Assembly: GCA_052437175.1 (NCBI GenBank)
Contig: JBQVOK010000006.1
Span: forward strand, 220,898 to 284,897
DNA length: 64,000 nucleotides
From: JACVCJ01 sp052437175
Lineage (GTDB): Bacteria; Bacteroidota; Bacteroidia; CAIKAF01
Direction: 5' to 3'
Every line of letters starts with the position of its first letter. Within the stretch, counting starts at the first letter, position 1. Under the pieces are notes generated by a model. The model was not told where the DNA came from. It made no database searches and worked only from the letters and a program-made list of their open reading frames with translations. The translations under genes and the position numbers were made by a program. Positions 1 to 8,869 of this stretch are shown here, one piece after another.

Positions 1-168
1 CAGTTTACCGATTACCGCTTTACCCTCCAGTTCTCCCGCCAGTTCTTCCACTACCGGACCGATCAGTTTGCAGGGACCGCACCATTCTGCCCAGAAATCG
101 ACCAGAACAGGGAGAGAAGTTTGTTTTACCACTTCGTCAAAATTCGAATCTGTGATCTGTAATGCCAT
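1..168 (-). CDS. trxA: Thioredoxin (3' part outside the window)
   Basis: The 56 codons visible on the minus strand begin with an ATG at 168 and encode the N-terminal half of a thioredoxin. The redox-active motif WCGPC is complete and sits at about residues 29-33, preceded by VDFWAE as in classical thioredoxins. The protein reduces disulfides of cytoplasmic proteins using electrons from thioredoxin reductase. The rest of the gene lies left of the window, so its length cannot be judged. A TACCTTTG -7 box on the minus strand at 201-208 gives a leader of about 30 bases. Confidence 0.93.
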   Translation of the reverse strand, partial: MALQITDSNFDEVVKQTSLPVLVDFWAEWCGPCKLIGPVVEELAGELEGKAVIGKL

Positions 169-200
169 GATTTTTATATGTTTTATTTTGTTTTCTGTAA

Positions 201-208
201 CAAAGGTA
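201..208 (-). promoter_or_regulatory. -7 box of the thioredoxin promoter
   Basis: On the minus strand this reads TACCTTTG, a perfect Bacteroidota TAnnTTTG -7 element, about 33 bases ahead of the thioredoxin ATG. The -33 element is not a clean TTTG. Confidence 0.5.
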
Positions 209-374
209 CAAAACGTGCAGCCAAACCGAAAAAAAACTTCCCGGCCTATTACGAATCGTTATACCGCTATAAGCATTTACAATTCCGATACCTAATCTTA
301 GGGATTTTTACCTTGCGGGGTTACGCGGGCGGAATAACCTTTATACCTTCGCCCCCGGAAAATACAAACGAGAC

Positions 375-1508
375 ATGAAATACCTGATCCATCTGAGCAT
401 TGCTGCCGCCACACTCGCGGCCGTATCCTGTGGCGGAAAAAAGACCGCCGGGGAGAACAACAACACGGAAACGCCGGCCGAAAAGCCTAACCCGGCCGAT
501 TCTATGCTGTACAAAGGTGAAACACATTTTAAAAACCTGCGCCGCATTACCTTTAAAGGAGACAATGCCGAGGCTTACTGGAGCTGGGACAGTAAGTCGC
601 TGGTTTTCCAGGCCAATAACGAAGACTGGGGTACAAAATGTGACCAGATCTTTATCTATAACCTGGCCGACAGTAACCTGAAGACCATGAAACCACAGAT
701 GGTAAGTACCGGTATGGGCCGCACCACCTGCAGCTATTTTATGCCCGGCGACAGCCTGATCGTATACGCCAGCACCCACGAGGCCGATAAGAACTGTCCC
801 GAAGTGCCCGAACGTAAAGAAGGCCGCTATGTATGGCCCATTTACAGCACTTACGACATTTATATTGCCGACCTGAAAGGAAATATCCGCCGCAACATTA
901 CCAACCGCAAAGGCTATGATGCCGAAGCCACCGTTTCGCCCAAAGGCGATAAGATCGTGTTCACGTCTGACCGTTCCGGCGACCTGGAACTGTATACCTG
1001 CGACCTGGACGGCGGTAACGTAAAACAGATCACGCATGACCTGGGTTATGACGGCGGTGCGTTCTTCTCGCCCGATGGTTCCAAACTGGTATTCCGTGCC
1101 TCACGCCCCAAAACACCTGAGGACATTAAAGAGTACAAAGACCTGCTGAAACAGGGCCTGGTAGAACCCGGTGCCATGGAGCTTTTTGTGGTGAACGTAG
1201 ACGGTACCGACCTGCGCCAGGTGACCAACCTGGGCAAGGCCAACTGGTGTCCTTTCTACCACCCGGACGGCAAACGCATCATCTTTGGCAGTAACCACCA
1301 CGCCGGCGAAGGCCGCAAAGGCTTTAAGTTTAACCTGTTCATGATCAATGAAGACGGTACCGGCCTGGAGCAGATCTCCTTTGACGATACTTTCGACGCC
1401 TTCCCGATGTTCAGCCCCGACGGGAAGTACATTGTGTGGGAAAGTAACCGTTTTAATGGCGACACGCACGATACCAATATCTTTATTGCCGAGTGGAAAG
1501 ATAAATAA
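375..1508 (+). CDS. TolB-like WD40/PD40 propeller lipoprotein
   Basis: A 377-residue protein with a lipoprotein signal (Cys at residue 19 in AAVSC). After a Glu/Pro/Asn-rich linker come repeated PD40 (TolB-type) propeller blades, visible as SPKGDKIVFTSDRSG, SPDGSKLVFRAS and SPDGKYIVWESNRFNG. Such proteins sit in the periplasm or on the outer membrane and act as protein-binding scaffolds; TolB itself interacts with Pal and colicins, but this protein lacks the TolB N-terminal domain, so no Tol role is claimed. The start is fixed by the signal peptide. A TACCTTCG -7-like box lies at 344-351, and a strong hairpin terminator follows the gene. Confidence 0.8.
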   Translation: MKYLIHLSIAAATLAAVSCGGKKTAGENNNTETPAEKPNPADSMLYKGETHFKNLRRITFKGDNAEAYWSWDSKSLVFQANNEDWGTKCDQIFIYNLADSNLKTMKPQMVSTGMGRTTCSYFMPGDSLIVYASTHEADKNCPEVPERKEGRYVWPIYSTYDIYIADLKGNIRRNITNRKGYDAEATVSPKGDKIVFTSDRSGDLELYTCDLDGGNVKQITHDLGYDGGAFFSPDGSKLVFRASRPKTPEDIKEYKDLLKQGLVEPGAMELFVVNVDGTDLRQVTNLGKANWCPFYHPDGKRIIFGSNHHAGEGRKGFKFNLFMINEDGTGLEQISFDDTFDAFPMFSPDGKYIVWESNRFNGDTHDTNIFIAEWKDK

Positions 1509-1532
1509 GAAAACACTACGCATTATAAAACG

Positions 1533-1562
1533 AAAAAGGCCTGCGATGAACAGGCCTTTTTT
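1533..1562. terminator. Bidirectional intrinsic terminator
   Basis: A-tract, stem AGGCCTG / CAGGCCT with a 7-base loop, then T6. It lies between convergent genes (end 1508 on + and end 1580 on -) and can serve both. Confidence 0.85.
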
Positions 1563-1579
1563 ATGCAAAATATATTTCC

Positions 1580-2182
1580 CTATTTACAGTAAGGGCATTC
1601 TGGCACGCCGGGTTCTTTCATCTGGTTGTAAATATTGCAGGTCTGTTGTACCTGCGGATCACTGAGCGGTTTGCCGTCCATACAACGCAGGGCATAGGCC
1701 TGTCCGCAATAGGCATCCAGTTGTGGATCGCTATTGTTTATCGGGCTTTCATAAGAAGATGTACAGTTCCCGTTACCACCGCCGCCATTGCCGTCCTGGG
1801 AAGGTGCTTCATCCTGCCAGTAACCGTTTTTTCCGGGGATGTCAGAGCCGTCCTTATTGAAATAAGATTCCCAGAGTTTGCCGAAATACTCACTGGTACT
1901 GCCGCTGGCCGACGTATATCCCAGGCTTTTTACACTTTCGCCGGACCAGTATACAAACTGGTAACTGATGTAATAATCCGGTTTATTCTCTATATATACC
2001 TGGCCTTCTGTAAAAGGCAGGTCTGCGGCATCAGCCACAAAGGCTCCATAGTTGTATTCTACAGGAAAACTGGGATTGCTGTACGTACTTTTATACTCTA
2101 CAACGCCTTTTTTTGTTTTTATACAACTGCTTAAAAAAGTAACAAGAGAGAGAAAACAAAGAATGTAGCTTATTTTTTTCAT
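1580..2182 (-). CDS. Lipoprotein with KTKKGVVE motif and Cys-rich tail
   Basis: A 200-residue protein with a clear lipobox (LSSC, Cys 20) followed directly by IKTKKGVVEY. The central part contains SVKSLGYT. The C-terminal 65 residues form an extra region with a Gly/Asn-rich linker and six cysteines ending in CPYC, suggesting disulfides or a metal site. It is a paralogue of the gene at 2277-2642, which shares C-x-KTKKGVVE, the -xLGYT motif and general length up to the extension. No known family is recognised. A TATTTTCG -7-like box is on the minus strand at 2217-2224. Confidence 0.72.
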   Translation of the reverse strand: MKKISYILCFLSLVTFLSSCIKTKKGVVEYKSTYSNPSFPVEYNYGAFVADAADLPFTEGQVYIENKPDYYISYQFVYWSGESVKSLGYTSASGSTSEYFGKLWESYFNKDGSDIPGKNGYWQDEAPSQDGNGGGGNGNCTSSYESPINNSDPQLDAYCGQAYALRCMDGKPLSDPQVQQTCNIYNQMKEPGVPECPYCK

Positions 2183-2276
2183 TCGGGAAATTAGATAGGT
2201 ATTAAATTAATTTCCACGAAAATAGTTTATTCTGTTAACAAATACAGGATATAATATTATTTCCTGATTAAACCGG

Positions 2277-2642
2277 TTAGTTCCAGTAACTGTTTTTACC
2301 CTTTTTCCCCTCAGCTTCAGGGCTTACATAGGTATGCCAGTCTCTGCCCAGGTAGCTTCGCACAGAGTCGTCAACCGTATATCCCAGGTCTTTGAGACTT
2401 TTATCGGGCAGGTATATGAACTGATGAATCACATAGGCTGTGCCGGGCACGATGTGCACCTGGTTCTGCGGCAAGGGTATTACCTGGTCTACAGGTAGCA
2501 GGGCATTGTAGTAAACCTCGGTTACACCGTTGGGTAAGCCGTATATTCTCCGGTGCTCCACCACGCCTTTTTTTGTTTTTGTACAGGCGCTCAAAAGGGG
2601 CATTGCTAAAAGAAGACAGAGCAGGAAATGTTTTTTTGTCAT
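2277..2642 (-). CDS. Lipoprotein with KTKKGVVE motif (short paralogue)
   Basis: A 121-residue lipoprotein starting at MTKKHFLLC; an upstream in-frame ATG at 2675 would put 11 residues ahead of the signal peptide and is disfavoured. The lipobox is LSAC, followed by TKTKKGVVEH. It aligns with the 1580-2182 protein through KSLKDLGYT / VKSLGYT and the region after it, but ends at KNSYWN where the other continues into a Cys-rich tail. The two look like a tandem duplication in which one copy gained, or the other lost, the C-terminal domain. Function unknown. Confidence 0.65.
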   Translation of the reverse strand: MTKKHFLLCLLLAMPLLSACTKTKKGVVEHRRIYGLPNGVTEVYYNALLPVDQVIPLPQNQVHIVPGTAYVIHQFIYLPDKSLKDLGYTVDDSVRSYLGRDWHTYVSPEAEGKKGKNSYWN

Positions 2643-2691
2643 AGAATAAAACGATAGTCTGTATATAGTAAACAAGGGATATGCGAATCTA

Positions 2692-3222
2692 TTACCAGTT
2701 AAAAACGGCTTTGCGTTCGGGGCAGTCGAGTTTGGTACTCTGGCGTTTTTCGTCCAGGTAGCAGTGCAGCATATTGGTCTGCCCCGGCAGGAAGTCGAAC
2801 AGCAGGCTGTTGTTCACGTCCACGCGGCCGGGCGTTTCTGTCAGTCTGCCTTCAAAATGTATCCACACGGCTTCTTCGTCGCTTTCATAACCGATGTATT
2901 CCAGCTGCTGGGGCACGCCGTTCACCTGTATCTGTACGCGGGCCTGTACATAAGCGTTAAGCAGGGCATTCACCGTGGCTTCGTCCTTCGGCACCAGCAG
3001 GTCGGCCGCTACGCCGTTCAACCGCCGCAGGGCGTCCTCCAGATCGTCGATAAACATCCGGCAGCTCAGCTGTATCCGTTGCTGCTGTGGTTGTATGTGT
3101 ATTTCAGTAATACTTACATAAAACGGATGTTCCGCAGGGCCTGCATTCAGGCGGCCGACAGTGCATACCAAAAACAGAAGTAAAATTTTTACTACTTTCA
3201 CACACCAAATATACAAAGGCAT
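2692..3222 (-). CDS. DUF6702 family secreted protein
   Basis: A 176-residue protein with a signal peptide and the family signature HPFYVSITEI right after the cleavage region, then QLSCRMFIDDLEDALRR, both typical of DUF6702. In Bacteroidota this family is habitually encoded beside HupE/UreJ, as here. The function is unknown; the neighbourhood suggests an envelope role connected to metal handling. The ATG at 3222 overlaps the TTG start of the divergent hupE by one base; a GTG at 3201 would give 169 residues and an equally good signal peptide. Confidence 0.75.
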   Translation of the reverse strand: MPLYIWCVKVVKILLLFLVCTVGRLNAGPAEHPFYVSITEIHIQPQQQRIQLSCRMFIDDLEDALRRLNGVAADLLVPKDEATVNALLNAYVQARVQIQVNGVPQQLEYIGYESDEEAVWIHFEGRLTETPGRVDVNNSLLFDFLPGQTNMLHCYLDEKRQSTKLDCPERKAVFNW

Positions 3223-3809
3223 TGCAAGATTTTACACTCTGGTTTACAACGGGCATGGAGCACATTGCCGATCTGCAGGGATACGATCATATCCTGTTCA
3301 TTCTTACGCTTTGTGGTATTTACCCGTATAAGGAATGGAAAAACCTGCTGATCCTGGTAACGGCTTTTACGCTGGGACATTCGCTAACACTGGCCCTGAG
3401 CGTGCTGAACATCGTGCGTGTACCTGCCGAATGGATCGAATTCCTGATACCTGTAACCATAGTAAGCACCTGTGTATACAACCTGGCCACGCTGAACAGG
3501 TCCCTGGATTCAGGTAACCGTGTGCGTTACATCATGGCTGTGCTTTTCGGCTGTATACATGGTATGGGCTTTTCGAACTACCTGCGTTCCCTGCTGGGGC
3601 GCGAATCCTCGATACTGGGCCCGCTGCTTGGGTTCAACCTGGGCCTCGAGGCCGGGCAGCTGCTGATCCTGGCTGCGATCTTCGTTCTGCATTTCCTGTT
3701 CAGTCGCTTTTCGAACGTGAGTGAATACCACTGGAAATTCTTTATCTCCTCCGCCGTTTTCGGCGTAGCCTTTATTATGGCGCTGGAACGCCTACCAGCC
3801 TTGTATTAA
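3222..3809 (+). CDS. HupE/UreJ family membrane protein
   Basis: A 195-residue integral membrane protein matching HupE/UreJ: GMEHIADLQGYDHILFILTLCG at the N-terminus, AFTLGHSLTLALS near residue 50, and FGCIHGMGFSN near residue 110. Family members are linked to nickel or cobalt transport for hydrogenase and urease, but Bacteroidota homologues occur without those enzymes, and none is seen here. The TTG start keeps the conserved residues before MEHI; the next ATG at 3255 would remove them. A start codon shared with the divergent DUF6702 gene leaves no intergenic promoter space. Confidence 0.82.
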   Translation: MQDFTLWFTTGMEHIADLQGYDHILFILTLCGIYPYKEWKNLLILVTAFTLGHSLTLALSVLNIVRVPAEWIEFLIPVTIVSTCVYNLATLNRSLDSGNRVRYIMAVLFGCIHGMGFSNYLRSLLGRESSILGPLLGFNLGLEAGQLLILAAIFVLHFLFSRFSNVSEYHWKFFISSAVFGVAFIMALERLPALY

Positions 3810-4159
3810 AACACTTGCAGGAGAAACTTCCGGCGGGAAAGCGGTTTTTTTTTGAAAAAAAAAGAGGGCAGGTCCGCAAAAAATTGTATCTTTCCATTAT
3901 CTGGTTCGAACTCAGATGCTGTTTTTTTGCAAAAAAGTCAACTCCTCTATTGCAAAAATTCTACTCTGCCCCGGTTTTATTGTTTTTTACGAAAGCACGC
4001 GGAATATCGCAACAGGGCAACACAGCAAGCACCTTCGGAAAAGGTCCGTGTGAGAGGTTTACATGAAAATTACATACCGTTTTAAACAAGCCGGGGGTTG
4101 GAACGAACCCTGAAAAGCAACCTTAAAACGAAGTAAGGGAGATTTAAAATTACGTTTAC
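3810..4159. other. Intergenic region with possible long leader
   Basis: I see no convincing gene here; the two overlapping small frames are Lys/Phe-rich low-complexity translations of A/T tracts. A T10 run at about 3845-3853 after a weak GC-rich hairpin may end hupE transcription. A TATCTTTC -7-like box is at 3886-3893; if used, the downstream secreted protein (start 4160) would have a leader of about 260 bases. A short hairpin GGGTT/AACCC lies near 4094-4110. Confidence 0.4.
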
Positions 4160-4441
4160 ATGAAAAAAGTATGCATGTTGGTCCTTTTCATGATCGGACT
4201 TTTCATCTCCGTTAACGCGGCAACCCTCAAAGCAGATTCACCATTCGGCCCCATCAACCTGCAGGTACAGGACGGTATTAAACCCCCTCCTGCGGTAGTA
4301 ATGCCCGGAGCCACTCCTATGAGCGGTTCTTTTCCTGTGTATTATGACGACGGCAATATACGGGCCGAATTCAGGCTGTATTACAGCGACGGTGTAACCA
4401 TGCAGGATATCATCGACTTCCTGGTCTGGTTCTTTTTTTAG
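4160..4441 (+). CDS. Small secreted protein, unknown
   Basis: A 93-residue protein with a good signal peptide (MKKVCMLVLFMIGLFISVNA). The mature part has a Pro-rich stretch (KPPPAVVMPGATP), then a predicted beta segment (FPVYYDDGNIRAEFRLYYS) and a very hydrophobic end (FLVWFFF). This size and pattern occurs in small Bacteroidota exported proteins without an assigned role. It is followed by a strong terminator and appears monocistronic. Confidence 0.6.
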   Translation: MKKVCMLVLFMIGLFISVNAATLKADSPFGPINLQVQDGIKPPPAVVMPGATPMSGSFPVYYDDGNIRAEFRLYYSDGVTMQDIIDFLVWFFF

Positions 4442-4473
4442 AGACAGGCATTAAAAACCCCTATAAACAGCTG

Positions 4474-4503
4474 AAGAGACTGTCCGTTCCGGGCGGTCTC
4501 TTT
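4474..4503. terminator. Convergent intrinsic terminator
   Basis: Stem AAGAGAC-GTCCG / CGGGC-GTCTCTT with one wobble pair and a short loop, ending in T residues. It lies between the small secreted protein (+) and the antiporter (-). Confidence 0.75.
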
Positions 4504-4519
4504 AGTTTATCCGGCAGGC

Positions 4520-6106
4520 TTATCCGATGATCTTGAGCCGCTCTTCCTCCAGGTCCAGCTGGTACAACTGCTGACGGATAAGTTCTTCGTTGAAGGACGG
4601 GTCCTTGTTCAGTTCGGTAAGATAGGCTCTCTGACTTTCCAGTGCTTCCAGCAGGATGCCCTTGGTTTTATCGTCCATACGGCTGTCGTCACTGGCCCTG
4701 GCCCGTTCTTCCCAGAGTTTCAGCATTTTTTCAAGTCCGGCATGTCCCTGCAGTTCGTTTTCGTATTTGTTCTTCAGGAACTGGTATACATGCTGTTTCA
4801 GTCCCTGTTTCATCTGCCGGCGGGCCTGTATATCGTTTTCTTCGTCACCGAGATCCTCGAATACCCGGCTGCGTTTAATAAGGTAGGGCAGGGTAAGGCC
4901 CTGTAACACCAGGGTAAGTAATATGGCTACGAAGGTGATGAACAGGATCAGATCACGGTAAGGAAAGGCGCTGCCGTCTTCCTGTGTAACCGGTATGGCC
5001 AGGGCTGCAGCCAGGGAAACCACGCCGCGCATGCCCGTCCAGCCGAGTATGGCCGGCAGCCGCCAGCGCGTCCGGGCGGAAGAGACCCGTGGTGCCACAC
5101 CGGGCCGGAAGATGAGTGTGGCGATCATAGCGGCATAGGAACTGATCATGCGGGCACCGATCAGTACACCCGTTACCAGTACCCCGTAGCCGATGGCCGT
5201 GCCCAGGGGCGTGCCCTGCCTGCGCAGACCGCCTACGATCTCGGGCAGCTCCAGGCCAATGAGCAGGAATACCACGCCATTCAGCATAAACACAAAACTT
5301 TCCCATACGCTGAACCCGCCTATACGGCTGGCGCTGTTCAGGAAAACAAGCCGTTTGGCCGACATATAGATGCCGCCGCTTACCACGGCCAGTACACCGG
5401 AGCTTCCGAGTTCTTCGGCCACCCAGTACATGAGGTAAGGTTCAATGAGCGTAAGCGCCGTGTCTGACTGCGCATTGGTAGGCAAACGTTTATGCGCCTG
5501 CACAAAAAGCCAGGCCAGCAGCAAGCCTATGCCGGCTCCGCCGATGATCATCCATACAAAACTCATTGCGGCCTCCTGCCAGATGAACTGCCCCGTGCCT
5601 ACCGCCACCAGCGCAAAACGGAAAATGATGAGGGAAGAAGCGTCGTTCAGCAGGCTTTCGCCTTCCAGGATGGCCGAGGTGGACCTGGGTATTTTTACAA
5701 AACGTGTAATGGCCCCGGTACTTACGGCATCGGGCGGTGACACGATACCACCCAGCAAAAAGCCCAGTGCAAGGGTAAAACCGGGAATAAAATGATTGGT
5801 GACCACCGCTACCGACAGAGCCGTAAAAAACACCACCAGGAAGGCAAAACTGCCGATGATCCGCCACCATTTTTTCATTTCTTTCAGTGAAACGCCCCAG
5901 GCCGCTTCAAAAAGCAGGGGAGGCAGAAAAATGAAGAAAATGAGGTCCGGGTCTACTTTTACGGCGGGCAGTCCGGGTACAAAGCTAACGGCCAGGCCGG
6001 CCACTACCAGCAGTATGGGATAGGCGATGCGAAGCCGGGCCGCCCACATGTTCAGAACGACTACGGCGGCTATCATGGCCAGGAGAAAGGGCAAGATCGT
6101 ATGCAT
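4520..6106 (-). CDS. CPA1-family Na+/H+ antiporter
   Basis: A 528-residue polytopic membrane protein of the Na_H_Exchanger (CPA1) family that exchanges cytoplasmic Na+ for H+ in pH and salt homeostasis. Signature segments are FFIFLPPLLFEAA (about residues 57-69), SPPDAVSTG (D126) and LEGESLLNDASSL (N154-D155, the ND ion-binding pair). About 12 membrane segments are followed by a soluble, charged C-terminal tail of roughly 120 residues, probably cytoplasmic and regulatory. I use the ATG at 6106; the TTG at 6133 would add nine residues without need. Flanked by divergent M1 peptidase. Confidence 0.88.
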   Translation of the reverse strand: MHTILPFLLAMIAAVVVLNMWAARLRIAYPILLVVAGLAVSFVPGLPAVKVDPDLIFFIFLPPLLFEAAWGVSLKEMKKWWRIIGSFAFLVVFFTALSVAVVTNHFIPGFTLALGFLLGGIVSPPDAVSTGAITRFVKIPRSTSAILEGESLLNDASSLIIFRFALVAVGTGQFIWQEAAMSFVWMIIGGAGIGLLLAWLFVQAHKRLPTNAQSDTALTLIEPYLMYWVAEELGSSGVLAVVSGGIYMSAKRLVFLNSASRIGGFSVWESFVFMLNGVVFLLIGLELPEIVGGLRRQGTPLGTAIGYGVLVTGVLIGARMISSYAAMIATLIFRPGVAPRVSSARTRWRLPAILGWTGMRGVVSLAAALAIPVTQEDGSAFPYRDLILFITFVAILLTLVLQGLTLPYLIKRSRVFEDLGDEENDIQARRQMKQGLKQHVYQFLKNKYENELQGHAGLEKMLKLWEERARASDDSRMDDKTKGILLEALESQRAYLTELNKDPSFNEELIRQQLYQLDLEEERLKIIG

Positions 6107-6423
6107 GGAAGAGAATATATTGGTTTGGGTCAATGATCAGCTTTCCGGCTGAAAATACATATTCCGCTCTGAAATATACCTGTACTGGAAAAAAATCAGG
6201 CGGTGGAATGCATTTTTCGGGGCTCCGGGGCTGCGAAGATATCACAAAAAGTATTTTGTCCCTGATTCGTCCCCCTGCTGCAAATACAGGCAGGAGAGGG
6301 CAAAGCGGAAGTATACGTCGCCAAAAAAGGCCGATTGTCGAAAAGCGCTGCCCGTTTTCAGAAGTTCTTTTTATCTTCGGCCTTGAAGCCGTTTGTAAAA
6401 GACGGCATTTGTATAGTTATTTT
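6107..6423. other. Divergent intergenic region
   Basis: The + frame of the downstream peptidase stays open from 6133, but the codons before 6424 read as low-quality sequence without domain features, so I treat this stretch as non-coding. It must carry promoters for both the antiporter (-) and the peptidase (+). A TATCTTCG -7-like box is at 6372-6379, and a small hairpin GCCGT/ACGGC lies near 6388-6406. Confidence 0.45.
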
Positions 6424-8781
6424 ATGAGAAGAGCTTGTTTATATGTGTTGCTGGCCGGTATGGTACCGCTGGCACAGGCACAGAATATCCGCAACAACCC
6501 CGGTTCGAACCACGGCAATAAGTTCGAGCAGCTGGGCACCATTCTGCCGGATGCCAATACCTACCGTACCGCTTCCGGAGCCCCCGGGCATGAGTACTGG
6601 CAGCAGAAGGCCGATTATAAGATCGAGGCCGTACTGAATGAGAACGACTTTACCCTCGAAGGTTCCGAATGGGTGACCTATACCAATAATTCCCCGGACG
6701 CACTCACGTATATCTGGATGCAGCTGGATGAGAACGAGCACAACCCCAATGCAGAAAGCCTGCAGTTCGACGGCTCTAAGATGTCTTCGGCACCGCTGAC
6801 CCCGGGGGCGCTTAATTCCCTGGATAAACGTACGGCCCTTGCCGGTCACGGCGTTCAGATACTGGAAGTGAGCGATGCCAAAGGTGCGGCCCTGCCGTAT
6901 ACCATCAATTATACCATGATGCGTATCGACCTGCCCAAAGCGCTGGCTTCCGGCCAGAAGATCACATTCAAAGTACGCTGGAAATACCGTATTCCCGAAC
7001 GCATGAAGGTCGGTGGCCGCGGCGGGGTGGAATGCATCGGCGAAACGGGCTGCCTGTTCACCATTACCCAGTGGTACCCGCGCATGTGCGTATACAGCGA
7101 TTACCAGGGATGGAACCATAAACAGTTCACCGGAAGGGGAGAGTTTGCCCTGGTCTTTGGTAATTTCGACGTAAAAATGACCGTACCGGCCGACCACGTG
7201 ATCGGCGCTACCGGTACCTGCCAGAACTATAAAAGCGTGCTTACGCCCGAGCAATACAAACGCTGGGAACAGGCACAGAACAGCAGCGAACCCGTAGAGA
7301 TCGTTACCCGCGAAGAAGCCCTGGCCCGCGAAAAAGCTCCCGAAAAGACCGCAACCCGCACCTGGCACTACAAAGCCGAGAACGTACGCGACTTTGCCTG
7401 GGGCAGTTCCCGCAAATTTATCTGGGACGCCATGGGCGTGGATATCGACGGTAAAAAGGTAATGGCCATGAGCTATTACGGCAATGAGGCCTACGGACTG
7501 TACCGCAAATATTCTACCAAAACCGTGGCACACACGCTGCGTGTATACAGTAAATTTACCATTCCGTACCCGTACCCGGTGGCCATCAGCGTAGAGGCCA
7601 GCAACGGTATGGAATACCCCATGATCTGCTTTAACTTCGGCCGCACAGAACCTGACGGTACCTACAGCGAACGCACCAAATACGGCATGATCACCGTAAT
7701 TATACACGAAGTGGGACACAACTTCTTCCCGATGATCATCAACAGCGACGAACGCCAGTGGAGCTGGATGGACGAGGGGCTGAACACCTTTCTGCAGTTC
7801 CTGACCGAACAGGAATTCGATAACCATTATCCTTCGTCGCGCGGACCGGCCCACAAGATCGTGGATTACATGAAGATGCCCAAAGATGAGCTGGAGCCCA
7901 TCATGACCAACAGCGAAAACATTATGCAGTTCGGCAACAATGCCTACGGCAAACCGGCCACGGCGCTCAATATCCTGCGCGAGACCGTGATGGGCCGCGA
8001 ACTGTTCGACTATGCCTTTAAAGAATACGCACGCCGCTGGGCCTTTAAACACCCTACGCCGGCCGATTTCTTCCGTACCATGGAAGATGCCTCGGGCGTA
8101 GACCTGGACTGGTTCTGGAGAGGCTGGTTCCTGGATATTGAGCCGGTAGATATTTCGCTGGACAGTGTACGGGCCTTTAAAATAGAGGCGGCCAAAATGG
8201 TGCCCGTGAAGATGGATACTTTCGTGAGCCGTGCGCCCCGCCCGGATACCTTTAAACACATCAGTATGCTGCGCAATAAGGAAGCCGGCATGCAGTTCCT
8301 GGTAGATACCGATACCGCGCTGCGCGATTTCTACTATTATTACGATCCGGCAAAGGATACCACACGTACCCGCGTGATCGAGAACCGCAACGAAGGCCTG
8401 GACGTACTGCCCGCCGGGGATTTTGCCCCTTACGAAAATATGTACCTGTACGAGCTGCAGTTCAGCAACAAAGGGGGAACGGTAATGCCGCTCATTATCG
8501 AGTGGACCTATGCCGACGGAACAAAGGAGATCGACCGCATCAGCGCCTATATCTGGCGCAAGAACGAACATAAGGTAAGCAAAGTATTCCTGAAGAAGGG
8601 AGAGGTTACCGGCATTCGCCTGGACCCATACCGCGAAACGGCGGATATCGACGAAAAGAACAACAGTTTGCCGCGTATGGTACAAAGCAGCCGTATTGAA
8701 ATGTTCAAGGACCGTGGGCGCCAGGCACGCGGACAAAGCACGGGCGGGAACCCCATGCAGCGCGCCCGCAACAGCAAATAA
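6424..8781 (+). CDS. Secreted M1 family metallopeptidase
   Basis: A 785-residue exported gluzincin. The start is set by the signal peptide beginning MRRACLYVLLAG. Zinc ligands are H428 and H432 in HEVGH and E451 in WMDEG, exactly 18 residues after the HExxH motif; E429 is the catalytic base. The substrate-anchoring loop reads GMEYPM (G395-M396-E397) in place of the GAMEN of classical aminopeptidases, as is common in the Bacteroidota periplasmic branch. It likely trims peptides outside the cytoplasm. Upstream and downstream genes are on the other strand, so it is probably monocistronic, ending in a hairpin terminator. Confidence 0.9.
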   Translation: MRRACLYVLLAGMVPLAQAQNIRNNPGSNHGNKFEQLGTILPDANTYRTASGAPGHEYWQQKADYKIEAVLNENDFTLEGSEWVTYTNNSPDALTYIWMQLDENEHNPNAESLQFDGSKMSSAPLTPGALNSLDKRTALAGHGVQILEVSDAKGAALPYTINYTMMRIDLPKALASGQKITFKVRWKYRIPERMKVGGRGGVECIGETGCLFTITQWYPRMCVYSDYQGWNHKQFTGRGEFALVFGNFDVKMTVPADHVIGATGTCQNYKSVLTPEQYKRWEQAQNSSEPVEIVTREEALAREKAPEKTATRTWHYKAENVRDFAWGSSRKFIWDAMGVDIDGKKVMAMSYYGNEAYGLYRKYSTKTVAHTLRVYSKFTIPYPYPVAISVEASNGMEYPMICFNFGRTEPDGTYSERTKYGMITVIIHEVGHNFFPMIINSDERQWSWMDEGLNTFLQFLTEQEFDNHYPSSRGPAHKIVDYMKMPKDELEPIMTNSENIMQFGNNAYGKPATALNILRETVMGRELFDYAFKEYARRWAFKHPTPADFFRTMEDASGVDLDWFWRGWFLDIEPVDISLDSVRAFKIEAAKMVPVKMDTFVSRAPRPDTFKHISMLRNKEAGMQFLVDTDTALRDFYYYYDPAKDTTRTRVIENRNEGLDVLPAGDFAPYENMYLYELQFSNKGGTVMPLIIEWTYADGTKEIDRISAYIWRKNEHKVSKVFLKKGEVTGIRLDPYRETADIDEKNNSLPRMVQSSRIEMFKDRGRQARGQSTGGNPMQRARNSK

Positions 8782-8797
8782 GAAGAAGATTATAAAT

Positions 8798-8832
8798 AAA
8801 AAAATCCCGGCACAGTGTACCGGGATTTTTTT
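8798..8832. terminator. Bidirectional intrinsic terminator
   Basis: AAAAATCCCGG / CCGGGATTTTT stem around a 9-base loop, flanked by A and T tracts; lies between convergent M1 peptidase and phasin-like genes. Confidence 0.88.
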
Positions 8833-8869
8833 ATTGTTGTTTGTTTGTCTATGGATATACGTAAAACCC

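Noticed and set aside
3815..4085. Small frames between hupE and the secreted protein
   Set aside because: Lys/Phe-rich translation of A/T runs, no conserved motif, overlap each other in two frames.
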